Below, in pieces: positions 25,893 through 64,000 of a stretch of DNA of 64,000 nucleotides. The position numbers and the translations under genes were made by a program. The notes under the pieces were generated by a model, which worked only from the letters and a program-made list of their open reading frames with translations, did no database searches and had not been told where the DNA came from. The first letter of the stretch is position 1, and each line of letters opens with the position of its first letter. The DNA is taken from the NCBI GenBank assembly GCA_009741485.1, contig CM019238.1, forward strand, positions 16,857,950-16,921,949, read 5' to 3'. Origin of the DNA: Malurus cyaneus samueli. Its lineage: Eukaryota; Chordata; Aves; Passeriformes; Maluridae.

Positions 25893-28800
25893 TGGGATCA
25901 CAGCCATCAGAAATCCCCATCAGGACCACACACACTGCCTCTCACCACCCATCTGCAGTGTGAGTCCAAGGCCCTCAGCCACAAGGATTTGCTGCTACAG
26001 AAACCCAAGTTCAAGAAGTGTTCCATGAACTTTGGTTTGTCTGTCGGTTGGAAAATAGCTCTAAGCAGACTTTGAGTCACTTTAAGTTTATGCTAATTTT
26101 GCTGCTTAAGAGCCCACATTTTTAAAAGACATATTTTGTCTATATTTACTTCTTTATTAAAACTGTGCAGCAAACAGAGCACTTCAATCTCTCCTCCTGA
26201 GAGCATTACTGAAAGATCTGTGTGTGGCAATCCTTACATTTGCAGGAAGATCATTGGCACTACTGAAAGCTTCCTTTAGCCCTGTATATGCACAAGGAGA
26301 AACTGAATCATTGGTCAAAACCCATCATTTGTCATTCCAGCAGCCCAAACGGATTTTGTTCTCTTCCTTTTCCTCTCTGCAGCCCCGGGTGTGTCCCAGA
26401 ACCAGCACATGAACAGTGCCCGGGGCAGGGCTGTGATGGAGCATCCCCCAAGGAAGTCTGACAAAAAGCTGTTTCCTGCTCTCTGCTCACTGTGTGGCCG
26501 CGTTATTCATCACAGAAATGACAACAGCTTCAGTCTGGCTACTGAGAGAGCTCTTGGTTACACATCCTGACACATCCCACCAACACAAACAAAACCCAAA
26601 CAAAACCCAAACAAAAAGAAAGACACCAGGAAAATTGATGGAAAATCCATATGCTTTCTCTTCCTATCAATTCACCATTGTTCACAGGTCTACCCTGTTC
26701 TTATGACACTCATCAGCTGAGGTATTTTTGTCCCAAAATTCCTCATTTCTCTCCCTTATGGTGGTGTTGTCAGGGTGACACCAGTCCAATGCATTGGTGT
26801 GACAGTTGTATGACGTTTCCAAATCAGTGTTGCCATTTTTTCAGAGATTTGGCCTCGTGAAGGACAGAATAGAGTGAATTTCCTGAGTAACTGTAAATGG
26901 GAAAAGCTCTGAGGAGGCAAAAGCAAACTGCAGCCAGATTGTAAAAGCAAGGGCTGGGTGGGAAGCCCACATATTGCCAGGATCCCTAACTCTGCTAAGA
27001 TCAGGTTTTCCCATTTTTCTGTTCTCCTTTCCTTCACTTCCATCACCATCCCAAAATCTCTGCGGCTGCTGGGAACCAGGAACGAGGTGGAACAGAACTC
27101 AGCCCATTTCCTACCTCACACCAGAGAAACAGAACCAGCCCTCGAGAGAAACAGGGCAGGGCACCAGATAAAACCACCTCTGGAACAAGGTTCCACTGGC
27201 AGGGTAAAATATCTCTTGCTCTCACTTATGACTCAGGGTAATTTCAGCTTTTTCATGGCTGCTGGCCATGGAATGCCCAGGAAAACAATCACAGGAACAT
27301 TCCTGAGAACAGGCAGTGCTGCAGCAGGGAGGTAAAACCCAGAACCACAAAGTGTTTCCTTGGAAGAGTCTCTGCCACTGTGAACTGCTCCTAATTCATA
27401 TCTGAGCATATTGCAGCAATCTTCTCTACTGAGGAGCCTCCTAAATGAACTATTTATCAGTAAAACTACTAATTCTAACCTTTTTTTAGTGTTTCAGGTT
27501 GTTCTAATTTGTACAAAGCACGTGTTTGCTTGCTGAATAAAAAGTTTAATCAAATTTAAGGTAAAGACAAGCAGAAATAATACTGTGAACATCTCTGAAT
27601 ACTTGTTGTGACCATCAATGCAAGATTAATTAGTAAATTATTACTACAAAGAACTACTTTGGCCTCTCTGGGAGTTAAAGTATGATTCTGACATGCAAAC
27701 ACAATATAGTTGTTTATGAAGACATTTCTATAGGAAAAAAAAATAATCCAAACATTCTATGTATGCTACCTGGACCACTTTTTTTCTTCAAAATGATTCT
27801 ACAATAAAAAGATTTGACATTTTTAACAATTAATGTATGAGTCTTAGAAGCAGACATTTCAAGCAATACAGTTTTTGCATATCTTTCTAAGTCATCTTTT
27901 TATGCAAAAAAAAAGGAGCTGCCATTGTAGGAATGTGTTATAGGCAACTGTTAATGCCCTTAATATATTTCATTTTAGAGAATCAAACTCCTCAATTCTT
28001 TTGTTCAGTTGTCAGAACAGGACGCTTGATTTTGAAAGAGAAGCTCTAAAATTCTCACACTTGTGTCACTAAAACCAGATTAGCATAATCTTGGCTGCTG
28101 TGCGCCACTTTAACACCTCATTAGCTGCAGCTCTAAATAAGTATATTAGCCCAGGACTAATGTTAAATAATGGTGAGTTACTAGTTCCAGTTATTTCATT
28201 ATGTTTCCTCCCTTTAATTAGTAAAAAAAATATGAAAAAACCAACAACAAAAGGCATCGACCTGTGAATTGGAGCTACAGACATGAAGCTGACAGAGTGC
28301 TCCTGGTCCACTGAGCTGAGATGGCAACAAGATGTTTATTATGTTAGCTCAATAGGAAAGTATTTATACAGAAAGAAGTGCAAGCACTGGAGATAATTGA
28401 GCAATCACAGTTAAGAAATTCCAACAAGTTGCTGACAAGCAGGACATTTTGCATTTTATAGATCGTACTAAAGAAAATTTGCTAGGCAGGAAACATACAA
28501 TGAACTGGAAGGGGAGTTTTTTCCCAAGTTACTAGCATTGGGAAGAAATTATGAATATTAATTAATATTATATACCCTTTTATTTACTAATATGAGTGTA
28601 CTATGCACTTTTCCCACCTAAAAAACTGCAACATGCAAAGACTTTCAAAACTGCTGTGAAAGTTAATAATTCTGGTTTTGGATATCATTGGAAATTATAT
28701 TTATGAATACTTGAAAGCTTAATTACTAATTAACAACAGCTATAACATGATAAATCTCCAATCTGGCTGTGTGCTGTGCTCCAGAACAATCTCATGATGC

Positions 28801-31800
28801 AGTTGGGGGTGTTTTAAAGTCCCTTACAGACATAAACCCACTGCAAACTGCTTCCTGGGATGGGAAAAACGAGCAATGTTCAAGCAGTTGTTTGTTGCCA
28901 TAAGAAGATGATGGCGAGCAGTGAAGTCTGCCCTGATCTGCAGCACAATTATCTCTACAGCTCTGACTCAGCAGCAGCTCGCTGCTATATTTAGCAGCAG
29001 AGGAATGTTTACTTGATTATATCTCCTGTAATAATAAATAAGATTTTACTGAAATCTGTGGAATGCGCTGTTGAGGATTTCGGGGAGTGTGACAGAAGGA
29101 ATGCAAAGCCCAAGACCCCCAAATTAACCAAAGAATCCATTCTAGAACTTGAGATGTTTATATTTTTAACAACCATTTCCCAATTGTTAGAAACTGGGAG
29201 TTGCTCACAGTTATGTCATCTCCTTTAAACATCCACAGGGTCAAAACATTCCAGCTGGAGTCTGCAGAGCCATCAAAAGGTGCCCTTGTAACTGCATGAA
29301 GGGACTCAGTGCCCCCCTTGGTGTCTCAAACACTCCCCAAAACCAGGAACCGAGCCTGCAGCATTGTTTTACAGTTGATCTATCAGAAAGGAAACTTTGA
29401 TCAGTTTTTTTTATTTTAATTTATGCCCTGGTGAGGCCCTGCAGGCACTCACTGCCAGCTCTGCCAGTTTGGGTGTGCCCTGAGCCCAGCAGAACCCGGA
29501 GAGCTCAGCCTGACCCCTCCACTCCCTGATAACTCCTCCTGCAGCCCAGACAGAGTGAACTTTGGCCACTGCTGGGCAGCCAGACTGACCCTGGAGCACG
29601 TCACAGCCTTTAACCATCTGCAATATTTATTAGCAATAATTATAGTTTTGTATTGCTAGGAAAAAGCTCCAGGAACACTGCGGTTTTACACAACTCAGAA
29701 AAGCCAAGATGTTCCAGAAGCCACCTACAGAACAGGCTTTAAGTAGATTCTCAGCTATAGATACTGTGTTGGGACAGGCTTTTGTTTATTGAGGGTAGAA
29801 GAAAAGAAATAGGTTTGGTAAAGCACAGACTTTCTATAAAAAAAATAATTTCAAGAGCAATTTTAACCATGGCTAGTTAGATTACACTGAGATTAAATTA
29901 GTAGAGCACAAAGGATGAAAAGGGGAATTTGAGTCATACTAACAGCAGAGTATTTTATTAATTACTTGAAAGTTTCAAAGCTATATGTTTTACAATTACA
30001 CTAGGTTCATTAAAGAGGGGGAAAGAAAACAAGTAACAAAACCACAAATGTCTGGTCCAAAACAGACAATTGTGCGTGTGCAGGACAGGACAAGAGTTAG
30101 CCTTGCATCTCACTGACATAATTCTAGCACGTGCCATCTTCATTCATTTATAAAAAAGAGTAAGTGGACAAACAAAGAATTTTGCTTCCAGCCTCCAGAA
30201 ACTTCTGTTCACAAGTTCACTGTGAGCAATATTTAAGGAATTAACAGACATAAAAGGAAGAAGAATTCAGAACCAACCAAAAATGTAGAAGAAGAGAAGA
30301 TCCTTGTTTTCTGCAGTATTTCACACCTAGAGCCCTGTTAGATGACAAGGATGCACACCACACTTCAGAGCTGGGTTTTTCTCTCACAAACATCCAGTTG
30401 ATTTCAGTGATAGTTACTAAGGATTCTTTTAAGTTAAACACAAATATTGAAAGAACCAAAACCAGCATAGGGAGTACACCAAATACATTCCTGCTCAGCA
30501 TAATTTTTCTCATTCCTCAAAGCTGCAATACCTGCTTGTCAAGATATTTAACTACATCAAGCTTTTAAACAACATGATGAAATTATATAATAAAATTAGT
30601 TTATATACTCAATAACTGCATCATACAGCTGATTTATCCCCCTTGAAAGAAGCTGTATAAATAATCCCACTGTTAGTTCATTTTACAGGACACACCTGTA
30701 AAATGTGTGTTATTCTCCCCAAAAATGGGCTTCAGTGGAGTTAGCACAGCTATGGAGAAACCTTTGATGCAGATGTAGTGATGGAAGTCCCCCCATACAG
30801 CCCCATAAATGATATATGCACCACACAAGGGCAGAACAGCTATAAAAAAAAATAAAAATCCATCTCTTTCTAGCAAGTGAAACTATTATTAATATGCTGA
30901 ACAGGCAATTAGCATGGCTGAACATTCCACAAGTTTTTTATCTAATTCTTCCATTGAACAATTTGAACAAAGATTCCTGAACACGAACTTTAGTTTTAAT
31001 CAGGCCTATTTTTGTCCATCTGCCTGGGAGCTCTTCATTAGCATTACTAATGCCTTAACCATGTGCATTATTTCCATCAAAATGAACTTTATTTCCACCC
31101 AGCAATCTGCTTGTTGAAGTATGGGCTATGGTAAGACACATTCAAAGCTATTCCACTGATAATTATTCATTCCCTTCACAGTAGAATTCTTATTTGTTGG
31201 GGTTTTGTATCACGTACAGAAATTATAAACACTGCTTGCCCGTGACAGAGCTTTTTTTTGCAGACAAAATAAACAAAGTAGGAAAGTTCCCATGCAGAGC
31301 AGTCTGACCATTAAATACCCAGTTTGGTTCTGTCCTGCTCTGAACAGCCCTGGGCAGTTCCACAAGTGTGGTTTGTTAAGAGTATGGCTGTGGTATTTAA
31401 TTTTCGTGAAAAGCTGTGAAGATGTACAAAAGCAGGATAAATTGAAAGGTCTCCAGTGGTGAGTGTGGTCAAGGGAAGCCTTGTAGTAAATAAAAGGAGT
31501 TTATAGTGAACTGTTTACGTTTGAGAAGCAAATTGGGCTGTGAGATACGAACATCAAAAGAGATTTTCTAAACAGTTTGGGAAAGATCCCACAGCAAGAT
31601 AAGCTGACCAACCCAGCCATGGGCCTGGAGGGGGAATTGCAGAACAGAGAGAAAAAGCCTCCAGTATCCTTCAAGAGGAAAAAATTGTCATGGTGTGAAA
31701 AAACAGCTTTTCTGTTTGCTCCTGCAGAACTGCAGGCAATGATGGAATTGCACTGTCAGAGACAGTACAGAGGTGCTGGGTGTCTAAAACACCAGAGAGG

Positions 31801-34800
31801 ACAGAAAAGAGTAAAAAATCAGTAGCTTTTACTGAGACCTTGAATACTCTATTTAAATCCACAGTTACTACTGGGATTTGACTCTAAATCTAATATACTA
31901 TATTGCTAAAACTTGTAGGGTAGCACATAGGAGTAGTACTAATTACGTATTTAAAAACTGAGATACGCATTTAGTGGCAACGTTAACATTTTTTCTCTTT
32001 GTACCGATCATCTCCAGTTCTGGAGGTTTGCTGTGAGCACAGACAATTCTTTCCCTAAATACTCAACATGAGAACTTTGCTGAACAATGGGTGGGAAATG
32101 GTCAAGTTCCTCTTCCTAGAAGTGAGGAAAATGTGTAGGGTACCTTAGAAGTGACAAGTTTAGAGCCCAATAAATGACCTGTGGTGCAGTCACCTCAGAG
32201 CTGGTTAAAAACAAACCACAGCAGTGGCCATGGAGAATTCACCTTGCTGCTGCTGTAACCTTCTCCTGTTAAAGGAATGTTCCCAATCAGCTGTGGTTTT
32301 AATTAACATTTGTGATACTGTGCCTGAGCATAAAGCAAAGTGTCACTGTTTTTAAAGGTTAATAGAGGATGTTTTAATGGACCTTCAAATCACTAATGAA
32401 TTTTATACACATGTGATAGTAACTTCTTGTGACTTAAATTCCAAAAACACTATGGAATGTTCAATTATTGCCTCTAGAAAGCCAGGAAATTATTGGTTTA
32501 GATTAAATGAAGCTTTAGCAAACAGGTAATTCTTGGAATTATCAGTGAGTGGATTTTCTATGGATTTAAGTTTGCAAATAAATGATATTTATTAAGTAGG
32601 CAAAGAAAGTATTTTTTAGAAAGTGAGGTAATTTTGTCAGTAGAGACTGTCTATTCATATGCAAGTAATGCTCTTCATTTATTTTAATTGCTTAGCAGTT
32701 AATACTTATAATCCTATTTTCCCACCTGTTAAGATAAGCTATTCAACCCCATGATTTTTTTTTTTTCTCATTTACCACATTCTCATGCACTGTAAACAAG
32801 CTTAGACTGATTTCCTTTTGAAGATGAATTCAGGACTTTTTTAAAAAAAAATCCTAAATGTAAATAGATACCGACTAAAGTTGCAAAAATGAGGAAGAGC
32901 TAGGAGAGTGAAATCTGCCTGCAGGGATGACACTGATGAGGAAGAGAGAAAAGCCTGCAGCTCACCAGGAGCAGTGGAAGGATTGTGGTATGTTTTCTGT
33001 GGTACAGTGGTTGTGCTAATGACACAGAATTTCTGGATGAAAAGCTGGGGAATGTCCTACTGGGTGACTTAGCAACATATTTCCTGTTTGTGGTTGAGTT
33101 AAATACCATGTGTTTTCTCTCCTGGTAGCATACACAGCAATTACTTTTTCCTTTTTTTTTTTTCCCTCCAGCACAGTTAGGACAAAGACTTCAACATTGT
33201 TAACTTTCCTCTTCAATTCTAGAAATGTGGAGAACAGAACATTTCCCAGCTGTTTGTGGTGATCTGTCAACTGCAGCTATGAAGCAGAAGCCTTCTCTGG
33301 CAAATGGCAATTCTGAATTCTTATAAATCCAGAATTCTTTTTTTTATCCTATATATTTGGAGTGCATGCATTCTGCAACTTGGCTGAACTTTTGATCTGT
33401 TTGGAGGGAGGATGTTAGAGCTGTAAGGTCTTACATTGCTGGGTTAGCCAGTCATCCTCAAAGGCTTATTTTGTCCCAGTTCAGATATAAAATCATACAC
33501 GTTTTGGGGATGCTCAAAATATCTCCTGCTCATCAGTCTCTAATCATTTTGCTGTAAGATAACTTTGTGACCTCTGTCTCTGTGATTTGTGTGACTGAAT
33601 GGGACTGAGATTACACATGAAACCATAAGAAGAAATGTCAGCAGCTACAGAGCAGTGGCTTTTTGGGATTACATGTTTGCAGCGTTGTGCAATGATATTT
33701 GTAATAAATAGTTCTGAAATCCATTTGCTTCAGAAACAAAGCCAAGTTAAGAACAGTTTGTACAACTACTCGTTTCCACCCTCAGGCCACACTGTTGCTC
33801 TCGGAGTTGAGCCAAAATACTGCATTGCAGTCTCTGCCAAAATGAGGTTTGTCTGCTTGCCTTAAGCAGAGTTGTGGTTTTCTGGGGAGCTTTTGGTTTG
33901 TTTTGTTTTGGTATTGAGGGGCTTTTCCCTTTAATTTTTTCTTCATTGGTATAGCTACTTTATTTTTCTTCACTCCTTTTGCTTAGAATTACCTGCAGAG
34001 TTTATATGGCCATAAAGGTCCTTAGTTCATACATGGAATATTTGCTTCTCAGCCCTAGAAAATGGAGTGGGGCGGGGGAAGAGCACTAAAATGCAGCAAT
34101 ATACCTAAAAACATTTTCAAAGAGAAAACCACAGGCTTTAATTTCTGCTGGGGAGGCTGTAAAGTGGATCTAATGACACTTGATCTAGAGCAAGCTTTTC
34201 AAAAGCAGATTTCCAGCAGATCCTGTAGCAATGTTTTGCACAACCCAAACAACAATTTTAAGCCACAGCAGAAAACTCTATGTGGAGACTTGCAAAGTAT
34301 TTGTAAATCAGAGTTAAAGAAAGGCCTTAACTCTGCTACCCAACCAGCCATCTGTCCCAGGAGAGCAGGCAAAGCCAGGAAGGGGAACTAAGAGCAGCTG
34401 TGGGGTGACTTTTCATCACATGGTGCAGCTGCAGCCTGATGGCTGCACATCTTTCCTCCATCACTACACAAGGGTGCAAATTCTGCAGTGAACCAGCATG
34501 AAAATGGCAAATGATTTGTGTTTGCAGTGTGATGGGTACTGTCCCCACACCTCACTTCCTTTTTTTTTTTGTTTTGCTTAAATCAGGGGTGTGATTTGAG
34601 TTTTACTCCATCAAAACTAAATTAACTCAAGGCCTGAATGCACATTTGCTCATTTTCTCAATTTCTGACACATGCACTTGATTTCACTCATACCACAAAT
34701 TATTTTTGGCATGTCGTGCCAGCTGTTCTTGAATCTTAGAGGTCAGTTCAATGTAAAGGTTGTACTGAAGAACACTTGGCTAATGCAGTATGAGTGGCAT

Positions 34801-35719
34801 TGCGGCAAATTTAAAAAATTCAAAAGTTAAAATTAACAAAATGAAAAAAAGGGAAGATTTGTACTAGTAGGAAGAGATGCATCTCAAAGGGAAGTTTAGA
34901 ACAGAGCAGCTAGACAGAGCTGGACTATTTTATAACCTACTAACTCCTGCTGCCAAGATTCTACTTCGATTTTAAGACCCCTGCCAGTTTTAGAGCTGTC
35001 ATTTTATTTGACAGCTGGTATTGTCAGATTTCATTGACAGGTTTTCATGGCTGGATTTAAAAGAGAAATATTTCATCAGTACTCAGGTAAGCCTCAGAGA
35101 GTCACAAGAAATGCAGACAGCCACCTGAAACTCAAGCTTTATATCACTTCGTATGTATTAGAGATCAGAAAATCCCCTCTACTGGCTTGCTTGTCTTTCC
35201 AAAATATCAAGCCCAGAGCTGAGCTGGGACCTTCTCCTGGAGGGCAGTACACAAATACATTTATATCTGAGTGGGAACTCCAAAGTTGTGGATTGTCCTT
35301 GTCCCACCCAAACAACAGATCCTGACTGTACTCATGATTCTTTCCTGAGTATAATTTAGCAAGCATAGATTCAGCTATACCAACATAAAATGTGTATTTT
35401 TCTTCTACAAATAATGATATTGACACAACAACAACTTGTGCACATGATACCTTTAACAACCAGACATTGAACCATGATTTTTCCACTGTCCACAGTGATG
35501 CAGGCCATGCTGAGAGAGCTTCAGTTTACACAGAAAGGCTCAGCCAAAGGGATTCTGCAATCCACAGAAAAGGTTTAATCAATTTTTCATTGTTGTAAAT
35601 CATGAGTACGGGTAGATGACTCAGATATTGTGGACTGGAGTTCTGGACGTTGAGAGAAACAAAAAGAACTTTTGTTTGTGGTAACAGTAGCTTAACTTTA
35701 ATTAAAGCAGCAGGATTAT
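25893..35719. other. Intergenic sequence upstream of DIAPH2, no gene recognised
   Basis: About 9.8 kb of mostly AT-rich DNA. It holds small simple-sequence runs: AAAC-type at 26583-26620, and poly(T) near 32756-32767, 33151-33164 and 34560-34570. ORFs are short, overlapping and unrecognised. Towards the right part (about 31-35 kb) the + strand looks richer in T and G than the DNA to its left. Confidence 0.5.
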
Positions 35720-35838
35720 CCAAACAAGGACAGGTTGGATAACCTGAGCAACCTGGTCTAGGGGAAGATGTCCCTGCCCATAGGGCTGGATGATCTTTAA
35801 CATCCCTTCCAACCCAAACTATTCTGTAATTCTGTGAC
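35720..35838 (+). mobile_element. CR1 LINE 3'-terminal fragment (plus strand)
   Basis: It shows 'gacaggttggat', 'gagcaacctggtctagggga', 'gatgtccctgcccat', 'gatgatctttaacatccctt' and 'ccaacccaaactattctgta', then an 'attctgtgacc' ending. That is the extreme 3' end of avian CR1, including its terminal ATTCTRTR microrepeats. It is severely 5'-truncated at about 120 bp. Confidence 0.9.
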
Positions 35839-35879
35839 CCCTTGTGGGTCTCCAAAACAAAGTACAGGGAAACACACCT

Positions 35880-36175
35880 GTGGCCTTCCAGAACCTGCCA
35901 GGAACTTTCAGGAAAGATGGAGAAGGACGATTTACAAAAGCATGTAGTGACAGGACACGGCAGAATGGGTTCAAATTGAAATAGCGTAAGTTAGGTATTA
36001 GGTATTAGGAATTAGGAAGGGATTGTTCCCTGTGAGGGTGGGGAGGCCCTGGTACAGCTTGTGCAGAGGAGTTGCGGCCGCCCCTGGGCGTGTCCAAGGC
36101 CAGGTGAGGCTGTCACCCCGCCCACGGCAGGTGTTGGAAGGAAGGTGGCACACCGTCCCACCCACCCATCTGGAC
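35880..36175 (+). mobile_element. CR1 LINE fragment running into the DIAPH2 CpG island
   Basis: The left part matches CR1 tail blocks: 'ggccttccagaacctg', 'caggaaagatggagaaggac', 'gcatgtagtgacaggac', an 'attaggaagg' block, 'tccctgtgagggtggggagg' and 'ccctggtacagcttgtgcag'. It continues as 'cctgggcgtgtccaaggcca' and then 'cccacggcaggtgttgg', which are CR1 positions carrying substitutions that create CpG. A short 'taggtattaggtattaggaa' internal expansion is present at about 35993-36016. The terminal microrepeats are not recognisable. Its right end lies about 95 bp left of the NRF1-type site, so the element forms the upstream edge of the promoter island. Confidence 0.85.
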
Positions 36176-36240
36176 AACCCTCCGTGCCCGGCCAGCCCCC
36201 CCGCGCCCCCCTCCCGGGCCGTTCGGTGTCCCTCACGCTC

Positions 36241-36250
36241 CGCCATTTCT
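36241..36250 (-). promoter_or_regulatory. YY1-like motif
   Basis: The + strand reads 'cgccatttct', the reverse complement of the AAATGGCG core bound by YY1. YY1 sites are common near start sites of CpG-island promoters. This is a motif match only; occupancy is inference. Confidence 0.4.
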
Positions 36251-36270
36251 CCCCCCCCCCCCCCCGCAGT

Positions 36271-36280
36271 GCGCATGCGC
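36271..36280. promoter_or_regulatory. NRF1-type palindrome GCGCATGCGC
   Basis: A perfect 10-bp palindrome, flanked to give TGCGCATGCGCG, matches the established NRF1 consensus. NRF1 binds such unmethylated sites in CpG-island promoters. It lies 246 bp before the exon-1 ATG, and a partial copy ('gtgcgcatcgcg') follows at about 36315-36326. Confidence 0.7.
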
Positions 36281-36367
36281 GCCTCTCGCGCAGGCGCGGT
36301 GGCGCGGGCGGGCCGTGCGCATCGCGTGACCGGCGCGGGGCGGGCCGGGGAGGCAGCGGAGCCGCCC

Positions 36368-36413
36368 GGGAACGGGAACGGGAACGGAACGGGAACGGGA
36401 ACAGGAACGGGGG
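36368..36413 (+). repeat. GGGAAC hexanucleotide repeat with G-quadruplex potential
   Basis: Seven or so GGGAAC-like units with one GGAAC and one AGGAAC variant end in GGGGG at 36409-36413, two bases before the ATG at 36416. G3 runs at 36368, 36374, 36380, 36391 and 36397 plus the terminal G5 could form a G-quadruplex in DNA or in the 5' UTR RNA. Confidence 0.75.
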
Positions 36414-36415
36414 CC

Positions 36416-36514
36416 ATGGGCCGTGAGCGCGGCTCGGCCCGGCGGCGGCGGCGGCGCGGGGAAATGGACGGCGGCGGCCCGGCGCGGGCGGCGGCGGCGG
36501 TGAGGAGCCGCTGA
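36416..36514 (+). other. Upstream ORF (32 codons) in strong Kozak context
   Basis: The ATG at 36416 sits in GCCATGG, the optimal initiation context. A second in-frame ATG lies at 36464 in GAAATGG, also a good context. The frame stops at 36512-36514, eleven bases before the main ATG at 36526. The predicted peptide is Arg/Ala/Gly-rich with no recognisable domain. If the 5' UTR includes it, it should reduce initiation at 36526. The 36464 ATG may instead be the ancestral DIAPH2 start, with a one-base frame problem downstream (see findings). Confidence 0.5.
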
Positions 36515-36525
36515 GCTCCGGCAGG

Positions 36526-63834
<27,309 letters not shown>

Positions 63835-64000
63835 GTGAGCTGGCTTTTCTGTGTGTTCCCTTCAGAGATCAGCAAAAATGCCTCAATTCTGCTTTGTGAT
63901 CTTGAAATAATTGAACTCAAAATCTTTTAGTGCCGTTAAACCACTGGTCAGTAAAAGAGCAGAAATAAATGGCAATAAATGCTACTGGTATTATATTTTC
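63835..64000 (+). other. Start of DIAPH2 intron 9
   Basis: It opens with GTGAGC and runs off the right edge. No further exon is visible. Confidence 0.9.

Noticed and set aside
36251..36270. C15 run followed by GCAG as a splice acceptor
   Set aside because: It lies in the promoter upstream of the inferred TSS, with no exon upstream to splice from; better explained as homopolymer.
36023..36514. 163-codon plus-strand ORF ending before DIAPH2 exon 1
   Set aside because: Its first part reads through CR1 sequence and the promoter, and its frame differs from DIAPH2. Only the final 32-codon segment from 36416 is plausible, as a uORF.

Overview
The window is avian nuclear DNA, most likely neognath and plausibly songbird. 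It is AT-rich, with CR1 LINE 3' tails and an avian-type ERVL-like solo LTR. It holds a multi-exon vertebrate gene with GT-AG introns. The only gene I can support is the 5' part of DIAPH2 (diaphanous-related formin 2, mDia3) on the + strand. There are no prokaryotic features, and I recognised no tRNA, rRNA or snRNA.

Layout. From 1 to about 35.7 kb is a gene-poor intergenic region. It contains one minus-strand CR1 tail (612-985), one plus-strand CR1 tail (12455-12835), a solo LTR with a 31-bp minisatellite inside it (5945-6693), a 30-bp-period tandem repeat (25656-25892) and an isolated CpG-rich pocket (18384-18600). From 35.72 to 36.18 kb two plus-strand CR1 tails lead straight into the DIAPH2 CpG-island promoter (about 36055-37095). 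The promoter has a palindromic NRF1-type site, Sp1 boxes, a YY1-like site, a GGGAAC repeat and a strong-context upstream ORF. Coding exon 1 is 36526-36585, followed within intron 1 by a 20-bp-period GC-rich minisatellite.

DIAPH2 coding exons are 36526-36585, 50412-50444, 52803-52976, 53829-53933, 61102-61241, 61595-61669, 61751-61820, 62779-62915 and 63723-63834. Together they give 302 codons in one continuous frame: the N-terminal region, the Rho-GTPase-binding domain (GBD) and the first armadillo-like part of the diaphanous inhibitory domain (DID/FH3). The rest of the DID, FH1, FH2 and DAD lie beyond the right edge. A possible additional 21-nt in-frame microexon (57863-57883) sits in intron 4, exactly between GBD and DID coding sequence.

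The strongest items for follow-up are that candidate microexon; the mismatch between the best-Kozak ATG and the frame that preserves N-terminal homology; a reversal of strand composition bias a few kb upstream of the promoter; and the CR1-derived edge of the promoter CpG island. Homology statements rest on my recollection of vertebrate DIAPH1/2/3 proteins and avian repeat consensus sequences; no search was run.
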